From Ancalomicrobiaceae bacterium S20 (GTDB lineage Bacteria; Pseudomonadota; Alphaproteobacteria; Rhizobiales; Ancalomicrobiaceae), in assembly GCA_040269895.1 (NCBI GenBank), contig CP158568.1, forward strand, positions 3,442,716 through 3,506,715: a stretch of DNA of 64,000 nt, read 5' to 3'. Both the position numbers and the translations under genes were made by a program. The notes under the pieces are model-generated. The model was given only the letters and a program-made list of their open reading frames with translations, ran no database searches and was not told the DNA's origin. Each line of letters begins with the position of its first letter. The stretch's first letter is position 1. This document shows, in pieces, positions 1 to 12,184 of the stretch.

Positions 1-2
1 GT

Positions 3-806
3 TCAGGCCCTGACCTCGCGCTGAAAGATCTCCAGCGCCTTGGCCTTGGCGGCGACGAAGCGCGGGTCGGCCATCGATTCCGGCGTGCGCGGCCGGGGCA
101 TGTCGAAGGTCATGTATTCGGCGATGCGGGTCGGCCGGCGCGTCAGGAGCAGGATGCGGTCGGAGAGATAGACCGCGTCCTCGAGGTCGTGGCTGACGAT
201 GACCATGGTCACGCCGGTCTTCAGGTAGACGTCCTGCAGCTTCTCGCGGATGAACAGCGTCATCTCGTAGTCGAGCGCCGAGAACGGCTCGTCGAGGAAC
301 AGCACCTCGGGCTTCGGCGCCAGCGCGCGCATGATGCAGACGGTCTGCTGCTGGCCGCCGGAAAGCTCATAGGGGTAGCGATTGAGGTCGAAGCGGATCT
401 CGAATTCCGAGACGAGTTCCTCGACCCGTGCCTTGACCTGCGCCTTGCCGAGGCCGGCGCGGCGCAGCGGATAGGCGATGTTGTCGATCGCCCGCATCCA
501 CGGGAACAGCGCTTCCCGATACTGCTGGAACACGTAGCCGATCACGGTCTGCTTCAGCGTCTTGCCGTCGAACAGGATCTTGCCCGCATCGACCGGGATC
601 AGGCCGGCGATCATGTTCATGAGGGTCGACTTGCCGCAGCCGTTCGGGCCGAAGATCGAGACGATCCGGCCTTCGGGCAGGTCGAGATCGAAGTTCTGAT
701 AGAGGGCTGAGCCCTGGAACGCCTTCGACAGGCCGCGAACCGTGATGTGGGTGCGCTCGCGCTGGAGCTGGACCGGCAGCGCCGGCGAAGACACGGGGGC
801 CGTCAT
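3..806 (-). CDS. ABC transporter ATPase, nitrate/taurine/sulfonate (SsuB/TauB) type
   Basis: This 267-residue protein energises the importer formed with the next two genes. Walker A GPNGCGKS lies at residues 53-60, the signature LSGGQQQ at about 148-154 and Walker B LFLDEP at about 169-174, followed by SALD and the SHD switch histidine. Size and lack of a C-terminal regulatory domain match SsuB/TauB/NrtD proteins. The start was chosen because its ATG overlaps the permease stop (ATGA at 803-806), implying translational coupling; the open frame upstream of it is a shadow of the permease gene. It is the last gene of the three-gene leftward operon, ending two bases inside the window. Family assignment is firm; substrate is unknown. 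Confidence 0.93.
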   Translation of the reverse strand: MTAPVSSPALPVQLQRERTHITVRGLSKAFQGSALYQNFDLDLPEGRIVSIFGPNGCGKSTLMNMIAGLIPVDAGKILFDGKTLKQTVIGYVFQQYREALFPWMRAIDNIAYPLRRAGLGKAQVKARVEELVSEFEIRFDLNRYPYELSGGQQQTVCIMRALAPKPEVLFLDEPFSALDYEMTLFIREKLQDVYLKTGVTMVIVSHDLEDAVYLSDRILLLTRRPTRIAEYMTFDMPRPRTPESMADPRFVAAKAKALEIFQREVRA

Positions 807-1573
807 TTGCCGCTCCAATGGATGAAGCGCTTCTCGATCAGGAGGAACGCGAGGTTGAGCAGATAGCCGAGCGCGCCGGTCACCAGGATCGAGGCGTACA
901 TGTCCTTGACGTTGAGGACCTGCTGGGCGTCGATGATGCGGTGGCCGAGGCCGGTCTCCGAGCCGATGAACATCTCCGCGACGATGACGATGACAAGCGC
1001 CATGGAGACGCCGGTCCGGAGCCCCACGAAGGTTTGCGAGAGGCTGTCCCAGATCAGCACGTCCTTGAAGATCTGGAAGGCGTTGGCGCCCATGACGCGC
1101 GCGGCGAGGATGCGGGTCTTGCGGGCGTTCATGACGCCGTAGGCCGAATTGAACAGGATCACCAGCACGGCGGCGAAGGCCGCGATGGCGATCTTGTTGG
1201 CGTCGGTGATGCCGAAGATCAGCAGGAACAGCGGGATCAGCGCGCTCGACGGCGTCGAGCGAAAGAAGTCGATGAGGAATTCGACGCTGCGATAGACCGG
1301 CTCGGCGGCGCCGAGCGCGATGCCGAGCGGCACGCCGATCGCGGCGGCGATCACGAAGGCGAGCCCGGTGCGGAACAGCGTCGCGCCGAGATCGACCAGG
1401 ATGGCGCCGTTGCCGATCGACTGGCCCAGATGCGCGAGCGTCTCGAACGGCGACGGGAACAGCACCTTGTTGACGAGGCCGAAGGCGACCGCACCCCACC
1501 AGACGGCGAAGAACAGAAGCGGGCCGATCAGCGGCAGCAGGCGTTTGGTGTCGATCCTCTCCATGGCCGTCAT
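803..1573 (-). CDS. ABC transporter permease, SsuC/TauC type
   Basis: A 256-residue inner-membrane protein with about six hydrophobic segments and a BPD_transp_1-type cytoplasmic loop near residues 135-175 (AARVMGANAFQIFKDV) that would dock on the ATPase. Length is normal for SsuC/TauC permeases. The chosen ATG overlaps the stop of the binding-protein gene by 4 bases; a second in-frame ATG three codons later (MERIDTK) is equally possible. It sits between the periplasmic binding protein and the ATPase, so the three make one importer. Nothing in the sequence identifies the ligand. Confidence 0.92.
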   Translation of the reverse strand: MTAMERIDTKRLLPLIGPLLFFAVWWGAVAFGLVNKVLFPSPFETLAHLGQSIGNGAILVDLGATLFRTGLAFVIAAAIGVPLGIALGAAEPVYRSVEFLIDFFRSTPSSALIPLFLLIFGITDANKIAIAAFAAVLVILFNSAYGVMNARKTRILAARVMGANAFQIFKDVLIWDSLSQTFVGLRTGVSMALVIVIVAEMFIGSETGLGHRIIDAQQVLNVKDMYASILVTGALGYLLNLAFLLIEKRFIHWSGK

Positions 1574-2565
1574 GCCTTGTAGAGCATGGCCGACACGTCG
1601 ACCTTGCGGCTGAAGATGCCACGCGCGGCGAAGACGTCGAAGAAGTCCTGGAACGCCTTGACGTCGGTCGGCGAGAAATCGCTGGCGAGCTTGAAGCCGG
1701 GCAACGGCACCTCGCCGACGAGGTCCTCCTCGATGCTGGTGTAACCCTTCAGGTACTTGCGGACCTCGGCCGGCTTCGTCGACACCATGGCGACCGCCTC
1801 CGAATAGGCGGCGACGAAGCTGGTGGCGAGCGCCGGCTGGGCGGCGAGGAAGGCGCTGGTCAGCGAGGCGCTGCCGCCGAACCAGGGCAGGTTCTCGTCG
1901 CCGAGCACATATTTCGAGATCACGCCGTATTCGAGCACGCGCGCGGCCTTCTTCATCCGGCCGATCGTGCCGGTGGGCTCGAGCGTGTAGACGGCGTCGA
2001 CCTGGCCGGCCGCGAGCGCCGGCACATGCTGGCCGATCGGCAGTTCGATCACCTTGGGATCCTTGATGCCGTTCTTCTCCAGGATCACCTTGGCGAGCGT
2101 GACGTTCTGGATGCCCGGGCCGGAGGCGACGCGCTTGCCGGCGAGCTCGGCGATCGACTGGATCGGGCTGCCCTCGGCGACGATCATCTCGTCGAGCCAG
2201 TAGGTCTTGTTGCTCGGGTTGGAGCAGAAGATCTTGGCGAGACCCGGCGACGTGATCTCGCCGAGGCCGATCGCGGCCGAGGCGGTGCCGTTGGCCGAGC
2301 CCTCGATGCGGCCGGCGATCATCGCCTCGACCACCTGGGTGGCGCTGGCGAATTTCACCGCCTCGACATCGAGGCCCGCCTTCTTGAAGAGGCCGGTCTC
2401 GACGCCGGTATAGAGCGGCAGGCCGCCGGCGATCGGCCAGAAGCCGATCCGGATCTTCGGCGTCTCGGCGCGCAGTATGGCCGGGCGCGCCAGGGTCGCC
2501 GCCGCCGCGACACCGGCGGCGAGAACGTGACGGCGAGTCGGAAGGATCGAACGGCGATCTGCCAT
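1570..2565 (-). CDS. Periplasmic substrate-binding protein, NMT1/SsuA/NrtA-like
   Basis: First gene of the leftward importer operon, 331 residues. The N-terminus has a twin-arginine-like signal (PTRRHVLAAGVAAAATLARP) with cleavage plausible near residue 35, so the protein is exported, perhaps folded. The mature part has the NMT1/OpuAC-like start IRIGFWPIAGGLPLYTGVET and the typical two-lobe pattern. The start at MADRRSILP was preferred over the longer open frame (to 2760) because the extra residues are basic, low-complexity and precede the signal. Neighbouring molybdenum-hydroxylase genes make a heterocyclic or organic-acid ligand conceivable, but that is inference. Confidence 0.88.
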   Translation of the reverse strand: MADRRSILPTRRHVLAAGVAAAATLARPAILRAETPKIRIGFWPIAGGLPLYTGVETGLFKKAGLDVEAVKFASATQVVEAMIAGRIEGSANGTASAAIGLGEITSPGLAKIFCSNPSNKTYWLDEMIVAEGSPIQSIAELAGKRVASGPGIQNVTLAKVILEKNGIKDPKVIELPIGQHVPALAAGQVDAVYTLEPTGTIGRMKKAARVLEYGVISKYVLGDENLPWFGGSASLTSAFLAAQPALATSFVAAYSEAVAMVSTKPAEVRKYLKGYTSIEEDLVGEVPLPGFKLASDFSPTDVKAFQDFFDVFAARGIFSRKVDVSAMLYKA

Positions 2566-2931
2566 GACGCGGGGCTCCTGCTGTCGCGTGGATCTGCCAA
2601 GCTTCAGCAAGCCATGTGCCAGCGGCGAGAGAAGAGGCGACGCACGGTCGCGGGCGACTGGCCGCCGAGATCCTCTCCCACTTTTCAATGGGTTATCGTT
2701 CTGCCCCGCTTGTCGGCCCCGGCTCGCGCCGGGACGGACGATCGGCCATTTTGCATGCAACTGGCTTTTTGCTTATTTTTTGCCCATTAATCCTCTATTG
2801 CATACAAATTCATGCGCCACTCGGAGTTCTCGGTCGGCGCACGCCGCGACCGAGCCATGCGATCGGTCGCGGCCCTGTTTCGCGGATCGGTGCGGGCCTA
2901 TATTCTTCCCGACAGTTCACGGGAGGCCGCC
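2566..2931. promoter_or_regulatory. Divergent control region with two TTGCATRCAA palindromes
   Basis: This 366-base stretch separates the leftward importer operon from the rightward xdhC operon. Positions 2740-2815 are clearly AT-rich against the GC-rich surroundings. It contains a perfect 10-base palindrome TTGCATGCAA (2751-2760) and a one-mismatch copy TTGCATACAA (2798-2807), 47 bases centre to centre. Such symmetric TTG-N4-CAA sites resemble operators of FadR/GntR-type regulators, but no GntR gene is adjacent. No coding frame here looks real. The ribosome site GGGAGG at 2921-2926 belongs to the next gene. Confidence 0.55.
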
Positions 2932-3267
2932 ATGGATACTGGGACCGATATCTCGACCAAGGACGTGCTCGGCACCGCCGAGGCTTGGCGGCGCGAGGGC
3001 CGCGCCGTGGCGCTTGCGACCGTGGTCGAGACCTGGGGATCGGCGCCGCGGCCGGTCGGTAGCCATCTGGTCATCGACGCGGACGGCAATTTCGAAGGCT
3101 CGGTCTCCGGCGGCTGCGTCGAGGGCGCGGTCGTCGCGGAGGCGACCGAGGTGATCGAGGACGGGGCGCCGCGCATGCTCGAGTTCGGCGTCGCCGACGA
3201 GACCGCCTGGCGCGTCGGCCTGTCCTGTGGCGGCCGCATCGCCGTCTGGGTCGAGCGCGTCAACTAA
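2932..3267 (+). CDS. XdhC/CoxI-family protein, N-terminal domain only
   Basis: A 111-residue protein matching the N-terminal XdhC_CoxI domain: ALATVVETWGSAPRPVGSHL, then SVSGGCVEGAVVAEA and a final SCGGRIAVWVE. XdhC proteins deliver and mature the molybdenum cofactor for xanthine dehydrogenase-type enzymes. A normal XdhC also has a C-terminal Rossmann domain; here that is encoded by the next gene, so the protein is split. The start was set at ATG 2932 with GGGAGG 6-11 bases upstream; an in-frame ATG at 2812 would add an unrelated basic leader. It likely acts on the CoxLMS enzyme encoded opposite. Confidence 0.88.
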   Translation: MDTGTDISTKDVLGTAEAWRREGRAVALATVVETWGSAPRPVGSHLVIDADGNFEGSVSGGCVEGAVVAEATEVIEDGAPRMLEFGVADETAWRVGLSCGGRIAVWVERVN

Positions 3268-3332
3268 GGCTCAGATCGGCCGGGTTGCCCGGCCGGTTCC
3301 AACCCGCTTCCCCTCCTCCGATCGGACCTCCC

Positions 3333-4055
3333 ATGGATCTCGCGCTTCTCGCCGCCCTCAACGAAGAACGCCGCGCGCGGCGCGCGGCCATCGTCGTCAC
3401 GGATCTCGGGACCGGCGCGGCGCGGCTCGTTCGCGAGGCCGAGTTCGCCGGTGCCGATCCGCTCGCCGGCGAGCTGGCGGCCCGGTTCCGCACGGCGAAA
3501 TCGGGCACGATCGAAACGCCCGACGGGCGGTTCTTCCTGACCGTGCAGGTGCCGCCGCCGCGGCTCGTGATCATCGGCGCGGTGCACATCTCGCAGGCGC
3601 TCGGCCCGATGGCGCGCATGGCCGGCTTCGACGTCACTGTGATCGATCCGCGCACTGCCTTCGCGACGCCGGAGCGCTTCGAAGGCACCAATCTCCTTGC
3701 CGAATGGCCGCAGGACGTGATCCCGTCTCGTCTCGCCTTCGACGGCTACACGGCCCTCGCCGCCGTCACCCATGACCCGAAGATCGATGACTTCCCGCTC
3801 GCCGAGGCGCTGAAGGCAGGCTCGTTCTACGTCGGCGCGCTCGGCAGCCGGAAGACCCACGCCAAACGGGTCGAGCGGCTGACGGCACTTGGGCTCGATC
3901 CGGCCACGATCGGGCGCATCGCCGCGCCGATCGGGCTCGACATCGGCGCGCAGTCGCCGGCCGAGATCGCCGTCGCGGTGCTGGCGCAAGTGATCGAGGC
4001 GCTCCGCAAGCGGCCCGAGGCGGCCGCGACCCGGACACGGGACGTCGCGGCATGA
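3333..4055 (+). CDS. XdhC/CoxF-family protein, C-terminal Rossmann domain
   Basis: A 240-residue protein carrying the XdhC C-terminal part: PPPRLVIIGAVHISQALGPM (nucleotide-binding glycine region), then VIDPRTAF, YTALAAVTHDPKIDD and FYVGALGSRKTHAKR, all hallmarks of XdhC Rossmann domains. The first 75 residues are less conserved. It starts 65 bases after the XdhC N-domain gene and ends in an ATGA overlap with the fused cofactor gene, so the three form one operon for molybdenum-cofactor insertion. The upstream ATG at 3285 is in frame but gives a proline-rich leader; ATG 3333 fits the domain start better, although neither has a strong ribosome site. Confidence 0.88.
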   Translation: MDLALLAALNEERRARRAAIVVTDLGTGAARLVREAEFAGADPLAGELAARFRTAKSGTIETPDGRFFLTVQVPPPRLVIIGAVHISQALGPMARMAGFDVTVIDPRTAFATPERFEGTNLLAEWPQDVIPSRLAFDGYTALAAVTHDPKIDDFPLAEALKAGSFYVGALGSRKTHAKRVERLTALGLDPATIGRIAAPIGLDIGAQSPAEIAVAVLAQVIEALRKRPEAAATRTRDVAA

Positions 4056-5680
4056 AATTCGGCCCCGTCGCGGTCGAGGCGGCACTCGGCGCGCTCGTCG
4101 CCCATGCGGTGAAGCTGCCCGACCGGACCTTGCGCAAGGGCCATGTCGTCGACCGCGCCGACATCGCCGATCTCGCCGCGGCCGGCATCGCGACCATCGT
4201 CGCGGCGCGGGTCGAGCCGGACGATCTGACCGAGGACGAGGCCGCCGGACTGATCGCGGCCGCGCTCGCCGGACCGGGCGTCGCGATCGAGGCGCCGGCG
4301 ACCGGGCGCTCGAACCTGCATGCCGAGGCGGCCGGTGTGCTGGTCGTCGATCGCGCCGGCATCGACGCGCTCAACGGCGCCGATCCGGGCATCACCTTCG
4401 CGACCCTGCCGGCCTTTGCGGTCGCCGAGCCCGGCCGCATGGTCGCGACGGTGAAGATCATCCCCTTCGCCCTGCCGCGCGCGACCGTCGAGACCGCCGT
4501 CGCCGCGATCCGGGCGCGCGGGCCGCTGGTGCGGATCGCACCGTTCCGGCCGCGCAAGGTCGGCGTGGTCTCGTCGCTGCTGCCGAGCCTGAAGCCGTCG
4601 GTGATCGACAAGACCTTGACCATTCTCGCCGATCGGCTGGCACCCTCGGGCTCGGCGATCGTCGGCGACCGGCGGGTCGCCCATGACGAGGCGGCGGTCG
4701 CCGACGCGATCCGCGCAACGATTGAGGAAGATGGTGCGGATCTCGTCGTGGTGTTCGGCGCGTCCGCCGTGGTCGACCGCCACGACGTGATCCCGGCCGC
4801 GGTCGACCGCGCCGGTGGCGTCGTGCACCATTTCGGCATGCCGGTCGATCCGGGCAATCTGCTCATGCTCGGCGATGTCGATGGCGTCGCCGTGCTCGGC
4901 GCGCCCGGCTGCGCGCGCAGCCCGAAGGAGAACGGCTTCGACTGGGTGCTGTCGCGCCTGATCGCCGACCTGCCGGTCAGGCCGGCCGAGATCACCTCAC
5001 TCGGTGTCGGCGGTCTCCTGATGGATATCGTCTCGCGCCCGGCGCCGCGCGGCGGCACGGTCGAGGCACATGAACCGTCCAAGCGCCGGATCGCCGCGAT
5101 CGTGCTGGCGGCCGGCCGGTCGTCGCGCATGGGCGGGCCGAACAAGCTCCTCGCCGAGATCGACGGCAAACCGCTGGTCCGCCGCGCCGCCGAAGCGGCC
5201 CTCGGCAGCCGCGCCGCCTCGGTGACGGTCGTCACCGGTCACATGGAACCGACGGTGCGCGCCGCGCTGGCCGATCTGCCGATCGCCTTCGTCTCGAATC
5301 CGGCCTTCGCGCAGGGGCTGTCGACCTCGATGAAGGCGGGGCTCGGCGCCGTGCCGGAGGACGCCGAGGCCGCCATCGTCTGTCTCGGCGACATGCCGGC
5401 GATCGAGAGCGCAACGATCGACAAGCTCATCGAGGCCTATGCGCCCGAGCGGGGGCAGCTGATCGTGGTGCCGACCCACGGCGGCAAGCGCGGCAATCCG
5501 GTCGTGATCGCGCGGCGCTTCTTCGACGATCTCGCACGCGTCGAGGGCGACATCGGCGCGCGGCAGGTGATCCAGGGCTATCCGGAGGCGGTCGTCGAGG
5601 TCGAAATCGGCGCGGCGGTGGCGCTCGATCTCGATACGCCCGAAGCGCTGGCGGCCGCCGGCGGGGTCGTCCGGACCTGA
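4052..5680 (+). CDS. Fused molybdopterin-binding (MoeA/MogA-like) and MobA-like nucleotidyltransferase
   Basis: 542 residues in two parts. Residues 1 to about 340 resemble the molybdopterin-binding fold, with VVVFGASAVVDRHDVIPAAV and VDPGNLLMLGDVDGVAVLGA as in MoeA/CinA-type domains. Residues from about 348 form a MobA/MocA-like NTP-transferase: IVLAAGRSSRMGGPNKLL, then VCLGDMPAIE and GKRGNPVVI. Together they would insert molybdenum and attach CMP or GMP to make the dinucleotide cofactor used by CoxL-type hydroxylases. The start ATG overlaps the previous stop. Fusions of this layout are known in alphaproteobacteria; which nucleotide is used cannot be told. Confidence 0.9.
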   Translation: MKFGPVAVEAALGALVAHAVKLPDRTLRKGHVVDRADIADLAAAGIATIVAARVEPDDLTEDEAAGLIAAALAGPGVAIEAPATGRSNLHAEAAGVLVVDRAGIDALNGADPGITFATLPAFAVAEPGRMVATVKIIPFALPRATVETAVAAIRARGPLVRIAPFRPRKVGVVSSLLPSLKPSVIDKTLTILADRLAPSGSAIVGDRRVAHDEAAVADAIRATIEEDGADLVVVFGASAVVDRHDVIPAAVDRAGGVVHHFGMPVDPGNLLMLGDVDGVAVLGAPGCARSPKENGFDWVLSRLIADLPVRPAEITSLGVGGLLMDIVSRPAPRGGTVEAHEPSKRRIAAIVLAAGRSSRMGGPNKLLAEIDGKPLVRRAAEAALGSRAASVTVVTGHMEPTVRAALADLPIAFVSNPAFAQGLSTSMKAGLGAVPEDAEAAIVCLGDMPAIESATIDKLIEAYAPERGQLIVVPTHGGKRGNPVVIARRFFDDLARVEGDIGARQVIQGYPEAVVEVEIGAAVALDLDTPEALAAAGGVVRT

Positions 5681-5758
5681 CCGTCCCACAAAAGCCGGTG
5701 CAGCGTGTCGCATGGTGCCCGGCGCCCCATCAGGACACGCGCACCGTCCTCAAATGAA

Positions 5759-5789
5759 AACGCGACGGATCATGCCGATCCGTCGCGTT
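5759..5789. terminator. Bidirectional terminator hairpin
   Basis: A perfect 13-base inverted repeat AACGCGACGGATC / GATCCGTCGCGTT with a 5-base loop lies between the convergent fused cofactor gene and coxM. On the minus strand the stem is followed by TTT, on the plus strand by CTCTC, so termination of coxM transcription is better supported than of the rightward operon. Confidence 0.8.
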
Positions 5790-5810
5790 CTCTCGTCCTC
5801 GCCCCTGCGA

Positions 5811-6608
<798 letters not shown>

Positions 6609-6668
6609 CTCTTCCTCCGGTTCGATGTCCGGGTGACGCTCGTCCGGCTCACCCGATGAGAACGAAGA

Positions 6669-6699
6669 GCAGGACGGCGCGCGATCCGCGCCGTCCTGC
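6669..6699 (-). terminator. Intergenic hairpin between coxL and coxM
   Basis: Perfect 13-base arms GCAGGACGGCGCG / CGCGCCGTCCTGC with a CGATC loop occupy the 97-base gap after coxL. On the minus strand it is followed by TCTTCGTTCTC, a weak pyrimidine tract. It may be a partial terminator or protect the 3' end of the coxL message, giving differential expression of coxM. Confidence 0.6.
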
Positions 6700-6705
6700 G
6701 CTGGA

Positions 6706-9060
<2,355 letters not shown>

Positions 9061-9384
9061 CGTCTTCCTCCCGAGAAGATCGAGTGTCGCGTTCCGGCGA
9101 TTGGTTCGCCGGTGTTTGCCGGGGTTCGCGCGTCCTTGCGCCGCCCCCCTTGTCGTCCGTCCTGGCCTCGTACCTCGTTTGCCCCCTTGGGAGCTGACGT
9201 CCGTTGCGCGCGGGGCCTCTCGGTCCCGTGTCGCCCGATCGATGCGCGATGCACCCACCGGACGCCGATACCCGAGACGCCATCGGCCTCACGCCTCTCG
9301 ATGCTCGCCGCCCTCCCCGGCGGGCATCCGCGGGCCGACCACGTGCGCCTGTCGTCCTATGCGCTCGTCGTCACGCGACCGCCG
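9061..9384. other. Gene-free spacer between coxS and coxL with a small hairpin
   Basis: 324 bases without a credible gene. A 7-base perfect hairpin CCGGCGA / TCGCCGG (9094-9112) sits just upstream of the coxL ribosome site. No clear promoter was seen. The long spacer is unusual for coxSL pairs, which are often nearly contiguous, and leaves room for internal transcription control. Confidence 0.5.
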
Positions 9385-9870
<486 letters not shown>

Positions 9871-10026
9871 ACCTTCCTCCCTTGGAAGTGCCTTCCGCGT
9901 CTGTCGGTCGGAGCGCGGGTGAGGTTCGCGAGTGGGTTTCGCGCCGCCCGGATCGAATGCCGGCGGCAAAACGGCGGCGCGGCGCCTCCAACACAAGGTC
10001 GAGGCGTCGCGGCCGAAAGGTTCGGA

Positions 10027-10734
10027 TCAGAACAGGGCCTTGGCCAGAATCAGCGCGACCACGACGGCGCCGGCGATCCAGACCCATTGCGGCAGGCCCG
10101 AGCCGCCGGAGCCCGCGGTCTGCGGGGCGGACGACTGGGCGGCGGACGACCGGGACGCGGCCGGTGCGATCACCGGCGTCGACGTCGACGCGGGGATCGC
10201 CGCGGCGGCGGGCGCGCCCGCGTCCGACACCGGCAGCACCGGCTCGGCCGAGGCTTCGCCCGCCGGAGCAGACGCCGCCGCTTCGGCCGCGGCCGCCTGA
10301 CCGACCATCGCCGAGAAATTGCCGAAGAACTGATCGGCCATCATCTTGGCGGTGGAATCGATCAGCCGCGCGCCGAGCTGGGCGAGCTTGCCGCCGATCT
10401 GGGCCTTGGCGTGATAGGCGAGGATCGTGCCGTCGCCGTCCGGGGTCAGCTTGACGTCCGCGCCGCCCTTGGCGAAGCCGGCGACACCGCCCTGGCCTTC
10501 GCCCGAGATCGTGTAGCCCTCGGGCGGATTCATGTTCTCGAGCTTGACCTTGCCGGCGAAGGTCGCCTTCACCGGACCGATCTTGGCGACCACCTTGGCC
10601 GCCATGTCGGTCGGGGTCTCCATCGTCAGTTCCTGGCATCCGGGGATGCAGGCCTTCAGGATCTCCGGATCGTTGAGGGCCGCCCACACCCGCTCGCGCG
10701 GGGCCGGGATCCGGTACTCGCCCGACATCTCCAT
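10027..10734 (-). CDS. coxG: CoxG-family SRPBCC protein with C-terminal membrane anchor
   Basis: 235 residues. Residues 1 to about 145 form an SRPBCC/CoxG domain ([35 protein letters not shown]-like [13 protein letters not shown]). An alanine/proline-rich linker follows, and residues from about 215 form one transmembrane helix ([19 protein letters not shown]). CoxG is known to anchor CO dehydrogenase to the membrane, so this copy could tether the hydroxylase to the respiratory chain. Ribosome site GGGAGGAAG precedes ATG 10734. It is the first gene of the leftward hydroxylase operon. Confidence 0.9.
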   Translation of the reverse strand: MEMSGEYRIPAPRERVWAALNDPEILKACIPGCQELTMETPTDMAAKVVAKIGPVKATFAGKVKLENMNPPEGYTISGEGQGGVAGFAKGGADVKLTPDGDGTILAYHAKAQIGGKLAQLGARLIDSTAKMMADQFFGNFSAMVGQAAAAEAAASAPAGEASAEPVLPVSDAGAPAAAAIPASTSTPVIAPAASRSSAAQSSAPQTAGSGGSGLPQWVWIAGAVVVALILAKALF

Positions 10735-11022
10735 ATTCGAACTTCCTCCCTCGAAGTCGTTGCCGCCGATCGTCTGCCGGCCGAAACATCCTCGGCGTCC
10801 GTCGCGCGGACATGACGGCTCGTGCGGCGCTCTCCCTTCGCCACCGGCCGTCTGCACAGTTCCCCTGTAGCGGCGGACAGTTGATCGCCCGCGGCGGCGC
10901 TTGGCAACCCCCGGGCAGCGCATGTCGCCATATAAATTAGAACAAGTCGAAGCCGAGCGGCCACGCTCACGCGTTGTTGTCGAACCATTGACCCAGCGCC
11001 GGGGATCGGCCAACTGTCGCGC
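10735..11022 (-). promoter_or_regulatory. Likely promoter region of the cox operon
   Basis: Non-coding divergent gap. The only AT-rich patch is at 10929-10950 (minus-strand CTTGTTCTAATTTATATGG), about 200 bases before coxG, the best promoter candidate for the leftward operon. I could not assign a convincing -35/-10 pair. No gene is supported here. Confidence 0.35.
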
Positions 11023-12184
11023 ATGAAGACCCGCCGTCCCCCGTCCGGGCGCAAGCCCGCTGACCCCGCCTCCGCCAAATCCGCCTCGACGGGCCCGCGC
11101 AAGCCGACCGGACCCGATGCGCGCCGGCCGGCGGCGCCGGATGCTACGCAAAAATCCGGAAGGACTTTTGCCACACCGGAAAAGCCGCCTCGGCCCTTGC
11201 CTGGTCGCGACACTCCGGTCGCGGAGATCCTCGCGCCGATCCTGCGGCCCGCCGCGCCGGCCGGTCCGATCCTGCCCGCGATCCTGGAAACCGCCGGCTG
11301 GGACGACTATGCGCTCATCGACAGCGGCCACGGCCGCAAGCTCGAAGCGCTATGGCGGCATGCGCGTCGTGCGGCCGGAGGAACAGGCGCTGTGGTCGCC
11401 GCGCCTGCCCATGCGCGAGTGGGACGCCGCCGACGCCGTCTTCACCGGCGATGTCGAAGAGGAGGGCCCCGGCCGCTGGCGCTTCGCCCGCGCGCTGCCC
11501 GAGAGCTGGACCATGCGGTTCGGCCCGGCGCGGTTCTCCTGCCGGTTCACGTCGTTCCGCCATGTCGGCGTGTTTCCGGAACAGGCCGCGCATTGGAGCG
11601 CCATGCGCGCCGACATCGCCGCCCGCGTCGCCGCGCTCCCTTCCGCCGAGGGACGCCGGCCGCGACTGCTCAACCTGTTCGGCTACACCGGCCTCGCCTC
11701 GATCCTGGCGGCCGAGGCCGGCGCCGAGGTCACCCATGTCGACGCCTCAAAGAAGGCGATCCAGTGGGCGCGCGAGAATCAGGCGCTGTCCGGGCTCGAC
11801 CATCTGCCGATCCGTTGGATCTGCGAGGACGCCGGCCGGTTCGTCGCCCGCGAGGTCCGCCGCGGCGGCCGCTACGACGCGATCATCCTCGATCCGCCCA
11901 AGTACGGGCGCGGGCCGAACGGCGAGGTCTGGCAGCTGTTCGAGCACCTGCCCGGCATGCTCGACGCGGTCAAGGCGCTGGTCTCGGACGACCCGCTGTT
12001 CGTGATCCTGACCGTCTATGCGATGCGGGCGAGCTTCGTGTCGTTCCATGAGCTGATGCACGAGATCTTCGCCCCGCTCGGCGGCCGCTGCCGGTCGGGC
12101 GAGCTCTTGCTCGTCGAGGAAGGCGAAGGCCGTCGGCTGGCGACTTCGCTGTTCACGCGCTGGGAGCCGGAGGGCGGACGATGA
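11023..12184 (+). pseudogene. Class I SAM-dependent RNA methyltransferase gene with apparent +1 frameshift
   Basis: The N-terminal part (from ATG 11023, Pro/Ala-rich then PILPAILETAGWDDYALIDS) and the catalytic part (MRVVRPEEQALW, FTSFRHVGVFPEQAAHW, LFGYTGLASILAAEAGAEVTHVD, DAIILDPPKYGRG) lie in different frames. Reading GRKLE in frame 1 and RYGGMRVV in frame 2 restores the family sequence, so one extra base sits at about 11345-11346 (CTCGAAGCGC instead of CTCGAGCGC). The family resembles RlmI/RlmL-type rRNA cytosine methyltransferases, with the DPPKYG catalytic motif. An in-frame ATG at 11360 could still give a shortened protein with the whole SAM domain. Sequencing error and true mutation cannot be separated here. 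The stop overlaps the next start (ATGA). Confidence 0.8.
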
